From: Massilia sp. Root335
GTDB taxonomy: Bacteria > Pseudomonadota > Gammaproteobacteria > Burkholderiales > Burkholderiaceae_D
NCBI RefSeq assembly: GCF_001425685.1
Contig: NZ_LMCY01000002.1
Coordinates: 19,141-83,140, forward strand
Direction: 5' to 3'
Length of the DNA stretch: 64,000 nt
This document shows positions 8,629 through 17,400 of this stretch, one piece after another. The notes beneath the pieces were generated by a model. The model had not been told where the DNA came from. It made no database searches and was given only the letters and a program-made list of their open reading frames with translations. Position numbers and translations under genes: made by a program. How positions within the stretch are numbered: position 1 is the first letter of the stretch; each line of letters opens with the position of its first letter.

Positions 8629-9143
8629 GCTTCCTCCTTGCCCGGCTTGCCGCCGCCCTTGCGCAGGCTGTCCAGCTTTTCCGTGTTGGTCAGCACGTCG
8701 TTCAGCAGGTCTTCCAGCTTGTCGTTGCCGGCCAGCTTGTTGCGCAGGTCGGCCAGTTTGGCGCGCGCATCCAGCAACCCCTTCAGCGGCGCCACCTGCT
8801 GCACGACGGCTTCCGGACGAAAGTCGTCCATCTGCTTGAACTGGAGCTGCACGGCGAACTCGCCGCCTTCCGCCGACAGGTGGTTCGGCACGCGGAAACT
8901 CGTGGCCGGCGCCACGCCGCCCAGCACTTCGTCGAAGTTGTCGGCGTCGACGTTGACGAATTTGCGGTCCTTGAGGCGCTTCTTGGCTGCGTCCGGATCG
9001 GTGCCGAAGTCGCCCAGCACGCCGACCACGAACGGCAACTCCTTGTTTTCGATCGCGTCGCCGATCTCGACGTCGTACGTCATCTGCACGCGCGGCGCGC
9101 GCACTTTCTGCAGGCGTTTCTGCACGCTTTCATTCTTGGCCAT
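8625..9143 (-). CDS. tssB: Type VI secretion sheath small subunit TssB (VipA)
   Basis: A 172-residue TssB. The family block E-L-P-F-V-V-G-V-L-G-D-F near 35-46, the K-K-R-L-K-D-R-K-F-V stretch near 54-63 and the F-x-x-M-D-D-F-x-P-E motif near 102-111 are visible. The C-terminal helix that contacts ClpV and TssC is Lys/Leu-rich. A TGGAG motif precedes the ATG. It follows the TPR lipoprotein gene by 24 bp and is coupled to tssC. Confidence 0.96.
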   Translation of the reverse strand: MAKNESVQKRLQKVRAPRVQMTYDVEIGDAIENKELPFVVGVLGDFGTDPDAAKKRLKDRKFVNVDADNFDEVLGGVAPATSFRVPNHLSAEGGEFAVQLQFKQMDDFRPEAVVQQVAPLKGLLDARAKLADLRNKLAGNDKLEDLLNDVLTNTEKLDSLRKGGGKPGKEEA

Positions 9144-9167
9144 GGGGTCTCCAGTGCGGTGGTCGGG

Positions 9168-9758
9168 TTATTTGAGCGCGCCGAACGGATCGTTCGATGC
9201 GGTGGAATGCGTCGCGGCGGCGGCGCCGCGCCGGGCCGTCTCGCGCACGCGCGAGGCAACCGGACGGTTGTTCGGCACCAGCACGTCTTCGTTCAGGCTC
9301 GTGCGCAGCAGCTTGGCGAGGTCCTGCGCCTCCGTGCGGACGTTGCCGGTCAGGTTGTTCTTCCGGCTCAGGTCGGCCAGCGCCTTGCTCGTCACGCGCA
9401 GGCCGCTCACCGCGACGATGCTGTTCGCCAGCGTGTCGTCCGGATCGCGCTCGAGGGCTTCCAGCGCGTCGACGATCGCTTCTCCGTAGTTCGTGCTGTC
9501 GAAATGCATCTGGGCCATGCGCACCCAGGGCGTCTTATCGGTCGGGAACGTGCTGCCGGCGTGCTTGAGGATCGTGTAGGCCTTGTCGTTCTGGCCCGCC
9601 AGCACCGCGGCGTCGGCATCCGCCATCGCGGACGCCATCGTCGGCACCGGTTTGATCGCGGCCTGGCTGGCCACCGGCGCCGTGCTGGCACAGGCCGACA
9701 GCAAGGCGATACACGTAAGGGGCACCGCGGCAAGCGGCATCAGGCGTTCGAATGTCAT
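9168..9758 (-). CDS. TPR-type lipoprotein at the head of the T6SS operon
   Basis: A 196-residue predicted lipoprotein: signal peptide with lipobox L-L-S-A-C (lipidated Cys at 23), then a helical region at about 38-120 with TPR-like pairs (A-x-x-A-G-x-x-x-K-A-Y-x-I-L and Y-G-E-A-I-x-x-A-L-E-A-L-E-R-D-P). The tail is basic and low-complexity. Such TPR proteins are often the first gene of betaproteobacterial tssB-tssC operons (family-context knowledge), where they may help assembly. The role here is inferred from position only. It is divergent from tssJ across a 187-bp intergenic region that must hold both promoters. Confidence 0.78.
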   Translation of the reverse strand: MTFERLMPLAAVPLTCIALLSACASTAPVASQAAIKPVPTMASAMADADAAVLAGQNDKAYTILKHAGSTFPTDKTPWVRMAQMHFDSTNYGEAIVDALEALERDPDDTLANSIVAVSGLRVTSKALADLSRKNNLTGNVRTEAQDLAKLLRTSLNEDVLVPNNRPVASRVRETARRGAAAATHSTASNDPFGALK

Positions 9759-9826
9759 CTGGCTCTCCCGGTTTGAAATCAGACGCCATTATTGGTGAAC
9801 GATTTCCGGAGAGAATTGCGTGTCGT

Positions 9827-9857
9827 CAACGCACCTTTGCCGCCGCATTGTGCGTTG
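9827..9857. promoter_or_regulatory. Inverted repeat in the tssB-tssJ divergent region
   Basis: Perfect 8-bp arms CAACGCAC (9827-9834) and GTGCGTTG (9850-9857) are separated by 15 nt, centred between the divergent TPR-lipoprotein and tssJ genes. It may be an operator for a regulator of both T6SS units. No clear sigma-70 or sigma-54 promoter was recognised around it. Confidence 0.4.
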
Positions 9858-9945
9858 TCGAAAAGGCTGTTGCGCCTGCTCAGGGTGCATGGCGGACAAT
9901 CCCGTTAAATCTTCCTGTCCTCTTTACCAAATGCAAGGAGTGCAG

Positions 9946-10512
9946 ATGAAGCGATCGTGGATCGGATTATGTTGCCTGGCCTGGATGCTCGGCGGCTGCG
10001 CCAGCGGCGGCCCGCTTGAAGCCATCGGATTGCGCAAGCCGCCGCCTCCCGTGCCGGAATCCCAGCAGCCGCCGCGCAACGTCGTCGTGCACCTGCACGC
10101 CGCGCCGCGGCTGAACGTCGACGCGCGCGGGCAGCCGCTGGCCCTGCTGGTGCGCATCTACAAGCTGCGCGAGCGCGGCGCGTTCGAACAGGCGCCCTAC
10201 GCCGCGTTCCTGTCGCCGCAGGCCGAACGCGACGCCCTCGGCGCCGACCTCGTCGACGTCAGGGAAGTCACGCTGGTGCCGGGCCAGCGCCTCGACGTCA
10301 GCGACCGACTGGCGCGCGATACGCCCTGGCTCGGCGTCGTCGCCCTGTTCCACGCACCGGCCGAACACGGCTGGCGCGCGGCATTCGCTGCCGCCGACGC
10401 CGAACAGGCCGGCGTCACCGTCGGCCTCCATGCCTGCGCGCTGACGGTCGGCACGGGCGCCGCGCCGGCCGGCGCTGCCGTCAAGCCTTTGTCTCTTGTC
10501 CACTGTCAATAA
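9946..10512 (+). CDS. tssJ: Type VI secretion outer-membrane lipoprotein TssJ
   Basis: A 188-residue lipoprotein with lipobox L-G-G-C (Cys18) and the TssJ beta-sandwich pattern, including the L-x-V-R-I-Y-x-L strand followed by F-x-x-A-P-Y-A-A-F. TssJ anchors the TssM-TssL membrane complex to the outer membrane. The ATG is chosen because AAGGAG lies at 9935-9940; a longer in-frame start upstream lacks a signal peptide. It is first of a tssJ-tssK-tssL unit, 47 bp ahead of tssK. Confidence 0.9.
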   Translation: MKRSWIGLCCLAWMLGGCASGGPLEAIGLRKPPPPVPESQQPPRNVVVHLHAAPRLNVDARGQPLALLVRIYKLRERGAFEQAPYAAFLSPQAERDALGADLVDVREVTLVPGQRLDVSDRLARDTPWLGVVALFHAPAEHGWRAAFAAADAEQAGVTVGLHACALTVGTGAAPAGAAVKPLSLVHCQ

Positions 10513-10559
10513 GCGCCACAACGTTTCCAGCAATCTAGAGTTTTGTGCAAAGGAGGCTC

Positions 10560-11906
10560 ATGAACATTCCGTCGAAAGTCTTGTGGGGCGAAGGCCTGTT
10601 CCTGCGCCCCCAGCACTTCCAGCAACAGGACCGCTACCACGAGGCGCGCCTGAACGAGACCGCCAACGCCCTGCATCCGTATTGCTGGGGCGTGCGCCGG
10701 CTGGCCATCGATACCGATGCCCTCAAGGCCGACACGCTGCGCGTGACCGAGCTGTCGCTCATCTTCCCGGATGGCGACCTCGTGCGCGCTCCGGACCAGG
10801 ATCCGCTGCCGCCGCAGGCGCGCCTGGACGAGCTGCCGCCCGACGTCCAGACGATCACGTTCCACGCCGCCCTGCCCGTGCTGAAGCCGCACGGCGAAAA
10901 CTGCGCGGGGCGCGGCGACGCCCGGCCCGACGCCCGCTTCGGCCAGCGCGAGCACGACACGCTCGACCTGTTCAGCCAGGCCGCCCCGGCCCCGGTGGCG
11001 TACCTGACCCGCACCGTGCGCCTCGTGTCCGAGCTCGAATCGCTCGATGCCTACGACAGCTTCCCGCTCGTGCGCCTGCAGCGCGTGGCGACGGGCGGCT
11101 TCGAAGTCGACCAGACGTTCACGCCGCCCAGCCTGTCGATCGCCGGGGCCCAGGGGCTGCATGCGCGCCTCGTGCGCCTGATGGAAAAGCTGCTGGCCAA
11201 GGTGAACGCCCTGTACGGCCATTACCGCGAGCCGGGCCGGCACGTCGTCGAACTGCGCGGCGGTGACGTCGCCTCGTTCTGGCTGCTGCACACGGTCAGC
11301 AGCGGCTACGCGGCGCTGACCCATTACCTGGCCCACCGCGAGCTGCATCCCGAGCGCCTGTTCCAGGAACTGCTGGCGCTGGCCGGCGGCCTGATGACGT
11401 TTTCGCGCACGGCCAGGCTGGAAGACCTGCCGGCCTATGCGCACCAGGACCCGGGCCCGGCGTTCGCCCGCCTGGACGGCATCCTGCGCGAACTGCTCGA
11501 CACCGTGATCTCGTCGCGCTACTTCGCGGTCGCGCTGTCGAACGAGCGCCCGTCCTACCACCTGGGCGCGCTCGACTCCGGCAAGATCAACACCCAGACG
11601 ACGCTGTACCTGGGCGTGGCGGCCGACCTGCCGGCGCTGCAGCTCGTCGACATCGTCCCGCTGCGCTTCAAGATCGGCGCCCCCGAAGACGTCGACAAGC
11701 TGGTGCTGACGGCCATGCCCGGCGTGAAGCTGGCGCACGCGGCCCAGGTGCCGAGTGCGCTGCCGGTGCGGCCGGACATGGTGTATTTCGTACTGGATAA
11801 CCGCGGGGTGCTGTACGACAGCATGCTCAAGGCGCAGGCCATCTCGATCTACGTGCCGAACGGTATCCGTGACCTCAAACTCGAACTGATTGCGATCGCA
11901 GCATGA
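10560..11906 (+). CDS. tssK: Type VI secretion baseplate-membrane connector TssK
   Basis: A 448-residue TssK (gp8/receptor-binding-protein relative). The characteristic opening V-L-W-G-E-G-L-F-L-R-P-Q-H-F-Q-Q-Q at about 7-23 and the S-x-R-Y-F-A-V-x-L near 320 identify the family. It bridges the cytosolic baseplate to the inner-membrane complex. A canonical AGGAGG precedes the ATG. The C-terminus overlaps tssL by 4 bp (ATGA). Confidence 0.95.
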   Translation: MNIPSKVLWGEGLFLRPQHFQQQDRYHEARLNETANALHPYCWGVRRLAIDTDALKADTLRVTELSLIFPDGDLVRAPDQDPLPPQARLDELPPDVQTITFHAALPVLKPHGENCAGRGDARPDARFGQREHDTLDLFSQAAPAPVAYLTRTVRLVSELESLDAYDSFPLVRLQRVATGGFEVDQTFTPPSLSIAGAQGLHARLVRLMEKLLAKVNALYGHYREPGRHVVELRGGDVASFWLLHTVSSGYAALTHYLAHRELHPERLFQELLALAGGLMTFSRTARLEDLPAYAHQDPGPAFARLDGILRELLDTVISSRYFAVALSNERPSYHLGALDSGKINTQTTLYLGVAADLPALQLVDIVPLRFKIGAPEDVDKLVLTAMPGVKLAHAAQVPSALPVRPDMVYFVLDNRGVLYDSMLKAQAISIYVPNGIRDLKLELIAIAA

Positions 11907-12658
11907 ACCATCCCGTCGAACGGCGCGCCGCGCCCACCCAACGCGGCGCCGCCGGCACCGCCTCCCTCGTCGACCTGATGGTCGAAGGGTTCTATGCCCT
12001 GTTCCTCCTGAAATGCGGCTGCGGCCCGCAGGACCAGGCCGGGTTCGCCGACCGCATGACGGGCTTCCTCGGCGAAGTCGACCGCAGCGCCCGGACGCTC
12101 GGCATCCCCGCCGACGACGTGACAGCCGCCAAATATGCGTTCTGCGCGGCCGTCGACGAGATCATCCTGGGCTCCGACTACGCCATCCGCGAAGCGTGGG
12201 AAACCCGCCCGCTGCAACTGCGCCTGTTCGGCGACCAGCTGGCCGGCGAACATTTTTTCCAGCGCCTGGAAGACTTGCGCGCCAAAGGCAGCGCCCATCT
12301 GCAGGCGCTCGAGGTGTACCACCTGTGCCTGCTGCTGGGCTTCCAGGGCCGCTTCGCCCTGGACGCCCGTGACAAGCTGAACTACCTGACGGCGCGCCTG
12401 GGCGACGAGATCGCGCGCATGCGCGGGAAGAGCCGCGCGTTCGCGCCGCATGCGGAACGGCCCGACCAGATCGCCCACAAGCTCTCCAGCGACACGTCGC
12501 TGTGGGTGTTGTGCGGCGTCTTCGCGTTGGCCGGCCTCGGTGCGTATCTGGGCTACCGCAGCGCGCTCGGCCACGAGACCGACCGTGCGCTCGTCAGCTA
12601 CAACGATCTCATCAAGCTGCCGCCGCGGTCGGCCAACGTGACGATCACGCTGCCTTGA
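11903..12658 (+). CDS. tssL: Type VI secretion inner-membrane protein TssL (DotU)
   Basis: A 251-residue DotU-type protein: a cytosolic helical hook domain (about 22-185, with the F-C-A-A-V-D-E motif at 80-86 and the L-G-F-x-G-R-F segment near 145) and one C-terminal membrane helix at about 199-217. It forms the membrane complex with TssM and TssJ. It lacks a fused peptidoglycan-binding domain; a separate OmpA-domain gene lies immediately downstream on the other strand and may supply that function. Confidence 0.93.
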   Translation: MNHPVERRAAPTQRGAAGTASLVDLMVEGFYALFLLKCGCGPQDQAGFADRMTGFLGEVDRSARTLGIPADDVTAAKYAFCAAVDEIILGSDYAIREAWETRPLQLRLFGDQLAGEHFFQRLEDLRAKGSAHLQALEVYHLCLLLGFQGRFALDARDKLNYLTARLGDEIARMRGKSRAFAPHAERPDQIAHKLSSDTSLWVLCGVFALAGLGAYLGYRSALGHETDRALVSYNDLIKLPPRSANVTITLP

Positions 12659-12660
12659 AA

Positions 12661-12698
12661 CGGCGTCGTCCGGCATTTGCGAATGCCGGACGACGCCG
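12661..12698. terminator. Long stem-loop between convergent tssL and ompA genes
   Basis: A perfect 17-bp inverted repeat (12661-12677 and 12682-12698) with a TGCG loop fills the 52-bp gap between two converging genes. There is no T tract, so it may act by blocking opposing transcripts or stabilising 3' ends rather than as a classical terminator. Confidence 0.6.
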
Positions 12699-12710
12699 CT
12701 GCGGGACGCG

Positions 12711-13478
12711 CTACTGGACGACCTTGAACTCGATCCGCCGGTTGCGCGCCCGGCCTTCCGGCGTGCGGTTGTCGGCCACGGGACGGTCCGGGCCCTCGCC
12801 GGACACGGCGACCATGTCGGGCTTGATGCCGCGTCCCACCACATAGGTCTTGACGGCCTCCGCACGCGCCTGGCTGAGCGACAGGTTGCCGGCGCGCGAG
12901 CCGGCATTGTCCGTATGGCCGATGACTTCGACCCGCTTGTCCTTGAGTCGCAGCAGCGCCACACTCATCTGGTCGAGGATCGCCTTGCCGGAATCCGTCA
13001 GCGTGGCCTGGCCGGATTCGAATTCGATGATGCGGTTGGCCAGCGCCGCGTCCAGCATGCCCTGTTCCGAGGCCGCCACGCGCAACCCGTTGTTGACCGT
13101 GTAGCCGGGGTCGAGCGCCAGTGCGATATCGCTGGCGACCTGCGTCCGCTGGGCTTCGCTGGCGACGTCGCCGCGCAGGCTGACGCTGGTGCCGTCGACC
13201 TGCAACTGGCCGCGGCTGATCAGTTTCAGGTTCGGGCCGATCAGCTTGCCGACATGGTCGTTCCAGTTTGCCGGCATCGAGACCCTGCCGACCGCGAGCT
13301 GGTCCACGATCCGGTCGGCGCCGTACACGGCGCGCAGGCGGGCCAGCAACGCGGCCTTGCTGGCGTCGTCGCCGACCGTGCCGGAGACCACGATTGGGGC
13401 GGCCGCGTCCGCCAGGGCGGCGGCCGGCATGCAGGCGGCGGCGACGGCCGCGTACAAGACAAGTGTTTTCGGATTCAA
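12711..13478 (-). CDS. OmpA-family periplasmic protein of the T6SS (BON + OmpA)
   Basis: A 255-residue protein with a signal peptide (cleavage near Ala23), BON-like repeats at about 28-130, and an OmpA C-terminal peptidoglycan-binding domain at about 145-255 (G-H-T-D-N-x-G motif, S-x-x-R-A-x-x-V, and R-R-I-E-F close). It probably anchors the secretion machine to the cell wall, as TagL/TagN-type accessory proteins do. The start is a TTG at 13478 that overlaps the tagF stop (TTGA), so translation should be coupled to tagF. It is last in the tagX-like/tssM/tagF unit. Confidence 0.85.
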   Translation of the reverse strand: MNPKTLVLYAAVAAACMPAAALADAAAPIVVSGTVGDDASKAALLARLRAVYGADRIVDQLAVGRVSMPANWNDHVGKLIGPNLKLISRGQLQVDGTSVSLRGDVASEAQRTQVASDIALALDPGYTVNNGLRVAASEQGMLDAALANRIIEFESGQATLTDSGKAILDQMSVALLRLKDKRVEVIGHTDNAGSRAGNLSLSQARAEAVKTYVVGRGIKPDMVAVSGEGPDRPVADNRTPEGRARNRRIEFKVVQ

Positions 13479-14464
13479 GGCGCGGCTCCGATAAAGGTGT
13501 TCAGGAACAATTCTCGCGCCAGACGCAGAGGCAGCGCCGGCTGTTCGAGGTAGCTGGCCAGCGTGCGCACGTCGACGTCCAGGCCGAGCTGCTCGTCGAT
13601 CCAGCCGTTGTCGTCGAGGTGCACCTGCTGGTCGGCGGCAACGAGCGGATCGATCAGCGCATGGAGCGTGCCGGCCGCCTCGCCGCCGAAGCCGACGACG
13701 AGGGCCGGACGGTCGCGCACGCGGGTGAGGAACAGCGCGAGGTCGAAACCGCTGCGCCGGATGAAGGGCAGCACCAGTTCCAGCCAGAAGGCGGCGGCGG
13801 CGTGCCGGTTGGCGCCGTCGCGCGGCAGCGGCAGCACGAGGCTCTTGTGCAGGCTCGCGGGACGGCTGTGCATCACGGGCTGCAGCAGCAGGCCGAGCCC
13901 GAGGATCATGCGGTTCGTCGCCAGTTCCAGCTGCGCCGTCAGTTCGCCCACGGTCGACAGGGCGAGATAACTGTCCAGCGCGGAATCGTGCTCACCCAGC
14001 GCCACCGGCGCGTCCGCGATCGCCTGCAGGTAGGCGCTCGGATCGCCGCTGCCCAGGACGCGCGGCGCCATGTCTTCGAGATAGTCCCACAACGGCCCGA
14101 AGGCCAACGGACAGCGCGTGGCGAAAGCGGCCGGGTCGGGCACGTCGACGGTGCGCATCATCAGGAACGGGAACCTGCGCCCGGAACGGTCGTGGCTGGC
14201 GATGAGGTGGCCGGCCACGGCGTGGCGCCGCTGCGGCCCGACGAAGGCGAAGCTGGCCGGCGCCATCGCGTCGTAATTCAGCTTCCAGCGCGCATCGGAC
14301 GGCAGCCGCGTCATGACCTGGGCGATCCAGTCGTCCAGCATGCCGATGACCGGCTGGTCGTCGGCCAGCTTGATGAAGTCGCTGTGCGCCGGGACCTTGC
14401 CGAAATAGCCGATCCGGCTCGCGGCAGGCACGCGCTGCGAGGTACGGGTCACGGTGCGATTCAC
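13475..14464 (-). CDS. tagF: Type VI secretion-associated protein TagF
   Basis: A 329-residue TagF (SciM/ImpM type). The N-terminal block I-G-Y-F-G-K-V-P-A-H-S-D-F at about 18-30 is the family signature, with F-P-F-L-M and a D-S-Y-L-A-L-S stretch further on. TagF is a post-translational repressor of T6SS firing in pseudomonads (family knowledge). The start is a GTG at 14464 overlapping the tssM stop as GTGA; no better start exists in frame, and the frame continues open upstream through tssM only as an antisense-free artefact. No Ser/Thr kinase or phosphatase of the Ppk/Pppa pathway is in the window. Confidence 0.9.
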   Translation of the reverse strand: MNRTVTRTSQRVPAASRIGYFGKVPAHSDFIKLADDQPVIGMLDDWIAQVMTRLPSDARWKLNYDAMAPASFAFVGPQRRHAVAGHLIASHDRSGRRFPFLMMRTVDVPDPAAFATRCPLAFGPLWDYLEDMAPRVLGSGDPSAYLQAIADAPVALGEHDSALDSYLALSTVGELTAQLELATNRMILGLGLLLQPVMHSRPASLHKSLVLPLPRDGANRHAAAAFWLELVLPFIRRSGFDLALFLTRVRDRPALVVGFGGEAAGTLHALIDPLVAADQQVHLDDNGWIDEQLGLDVDVRTLASYLEQPALPLRLARELFLNTFIGAAP

Positions 14465-17400
14465 TGCGTTGCTCCCGCCAGCGCGGGACCGCCGCCGGCC
14501 GCCGCGCGGCCGACGACGGCGTCCGGCAGGTGCAGGCCGCGGAAGCCCTGGCTGGCCTGGGCGTCGCCGGTCGTGGTGTCCGTGCTGCTGACGCGCTTGA
14601 GGTTGACCGCAACCGAGACGTTGCCGGCGCTCCAGCGCAATTCGAACGTGCTCGCATCGAGGCGCTTTTTCGCCGCCGCCTCGATCATCTTCTGCAGGCC
14701 GAACTGGCCCGGCTCGTTGAACAGTTCGACGGTGCGGCCGTCGAACGTGACGGCGCCGATCTTCGCGCCGCTGCTGCCCTGCGGGCCGGGATGCACCATG
14801 TTGACCCACGCCGGTGGCGTGTTGCGGTAGCGCAGTTGTTGGCCGTCGATCTCGATCGTGTACTCCGTGACGCCGGGCGCGGTCAGCGGCAGCAACTGGA
14901 ACACGGTCTGCGGACCGTTGCCGGCCGCCACCCCGTTGGCCGACAACGGCGCGACCCAGCCGGGGAAGCCGCTCACGACCTGCGGCACGAGCGTAATCCC
15001 GATGTCGGCCCACGTGCGGCTGCTGAGGACGTCTCCGCGGCGCACGACCAGCGGCCCCATGGTGGTGCCCACGAATTTTGCGACGACGCCGTCCGGACCG
15101 AACACCTGGCCGATCTCGGCCGGCGTGGCCTGGATCTGGGCCGACGCCGCGAACGGATACTTGGCCGCCAGCGTCTTCTGGAACGGCTCGACGACCTGGG
15201 CCTGCCACGTCTTGTTGATTTCCGATTCCGACGGCAACACGATCATGGCGAAGGTCTGCACGAGGGGGCGCACGAGCAACGGACGCAGCATCTGCTTTTG
15301 CGTATCCGTCATGCCCGTCAACATCTGTTCGTCGACGTATTTCAGGGCGTCGGCCAGTTCGGAGCCGTTGCCTTCCAGCGTCTGCTGCATCAGCTGCTTG
15401 GCGCCGGGGCCGGGATCGCCCTGGTTCTTGAGCTGGTTCAGGCGGCTGCGCAGCTTCGACAAGGCATCGAGGTAGCCCGTCATCAGCGACGCGTCCTTTT
15501 CCTTCACGCCGACGAGCCGCGCGACGCCGGCGAACTCGCGCCCGACCGGACCCGCCGCCTGCACGCCGCCCACGGGCAACGGTCCCATCGCGTCGGCCAC
15601 CTGGCGCGCTTCGCCGGGCGCCTGCCTCAGCACAACCTCGCGGAACCAGCCCGTGAGGCCGCGCTTGAGCTTGACGCTGTCGACCCGGGCCTGCGCGGGA
15701 TCGTCCCAGGACGTCTGTTCGTGGACGGTCTTGAGGACCTTGGCCAGCGGCGACGTCAGCGGATCGCCGAGGCGGTTCATCGCCTGCACGCTGGCGTCGA
15801 AGCCGTTCAGGTCGGCGATCGTCACGCCCTGCACGAACTTGCCCCATTCGCGCGCATAATCGGCCTTGTACATCTCGACGAGCGCCTTCTGGATCTGCTC
15901 CGGACTGCCCTCGAGCGTGAGGTCGTCCTTGGCGACGCTCTTGAGCACCCAGTCGCTGCTTTGCAGCTCGTGGGTCGACGCTTCGCGGATCGCGCCCTGG
16001 ACGAATTTTTCCCAGGCGTCGCGGGTGTAGGCGCCGCTGACGGCGTAACTGCCCACGACCAGCGCCTGATCCTGCTCGCCGACGATGCGCGCCACCGTCA
16101 CGCCGGGAAAACGGGTCGAGGCACGGGTGCGGATATCGGCATACACGCGCTCGCGCGCCGGCGTGCCGCGCACGACGCGGCGCAGGTTCTCGCGCGCCGT
16201 GTCCAGCAGGCTGAGTTTGGGCGTGATCTGGGGCCACGCCTGGTCGTCGATGTGCGCCAGCACGAAGGTCAGCTGGCGCTCGGCGCTGCGGATCATCTGC
16301 TCGCGCGGCATGGCGCCCCGGTTCGCTTCCAGCCAGCCGCGCCAGAACCGCGTCAACTGGTCGTTCAGGTGCCCGGGTTCGGCATGCGTCTTGTCCGCCA
16401 ACATCAGGTACGTCTTGAGCGCGTTGTAGGCGTCGCCAACATTCGTGGCGGAAACGTCCTGGTATGGCTGGCCCGGTTTGGCCGCCGGGGTCGCCCGCAC
16501 ATTCGGGTCGAGCTGGGCGGCATTCGCATTCATCTCGGCCAGCAGGTTCTCGAGCGCCCCCGCCACCGGCTGCACCATCACTTCGCGCACGCCCGCGAAA
16601 TATTCGTCGCGCAGCTTGCGTTCGAGCGCGCCGCCCTGGTACAGGCCGAACGCCAGCGCCCACGGGCGATCCTGGCGGTATTTCTCCAGCTGTTCGATGC
16701 GGTCCTGCAGGATATCGAGGCCCTCCAGCCGCGCCTGCAGGTCGGTTCGTCCGGCCTGCAGCTTCATGACCTTGTCCAGGTCGGCCTTGACGTTGGCGAC
16801 CAGCTGGCGGTTCCCCATATATGACCAGCTCCAGCCGCCCAGTGCGCAGCCGAGCAGGAGCGTGGCGGCGAAGAACGCGCCGATCTTCATCCGCGTGGCG
16901 GCCGGGCTGGTATAGCGCTTGACCAGGTCGCGGTCGGCGAAGATCACCTTGCGGAACAGCTGCAACAGGAAGAACCCCGACTGCTCCGCTCCCTGCGCCG
17001 CGTCGTCGCCGGCCGCCTTGTCGCCGAGCGGGCGCAGCTGCAAATCGAACCGTCCCGCGACGCGCCGCGCCGACAGGTTCTCGACGCTGCCTTCCTGCAG
17101 CGCGCTGGTGAAATAAAAGCCGCGGAACACGGGCTTGAACTGCCACGTATTTTCTTCGAACAGTGTGGCGAGGAAGGCACGCAGCTGCGGCTTGAGCGCC
17201 GCGAATTCGAGCGGGAACGTGAACACGCCGGAGCGCAGCGCGGTGCTGCGGTTGCCGGCCATGCTGGCCAGGCTCATCTCCTTGAGGCCGTCGTGCAATT
17301 CGTCGAAATGCTGCTCGAAGAACGACAGGACGTCCTGCGGCGTGCTGCGCCGGTTGTAGCGCAAGGTCGCGCCCCACACGCGGTCGCGCTCCGCCGATTC

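Noticed and set aside
6586..9489. A 967-codon plus-strand frame across hcp, tssC and tssB
   Set aside because: Antisense to three well-supported T6SS genes; no recognisable protein features.
9759..9945. Sigma-54 promoter for the T6SS
   Set aside because: No TGGCAC-5-TTGC type element was found on either strand in the divergent region.
13475..17377. A very long minus-strand open frame continuing from tagF back through tssM
   Set aside because: Beyond 14464 it is a frame shifted relative to tssM, with GC-biased Arg/Pro/Ala composition; tagF begins at its GTG. It is a high-GC shadow.
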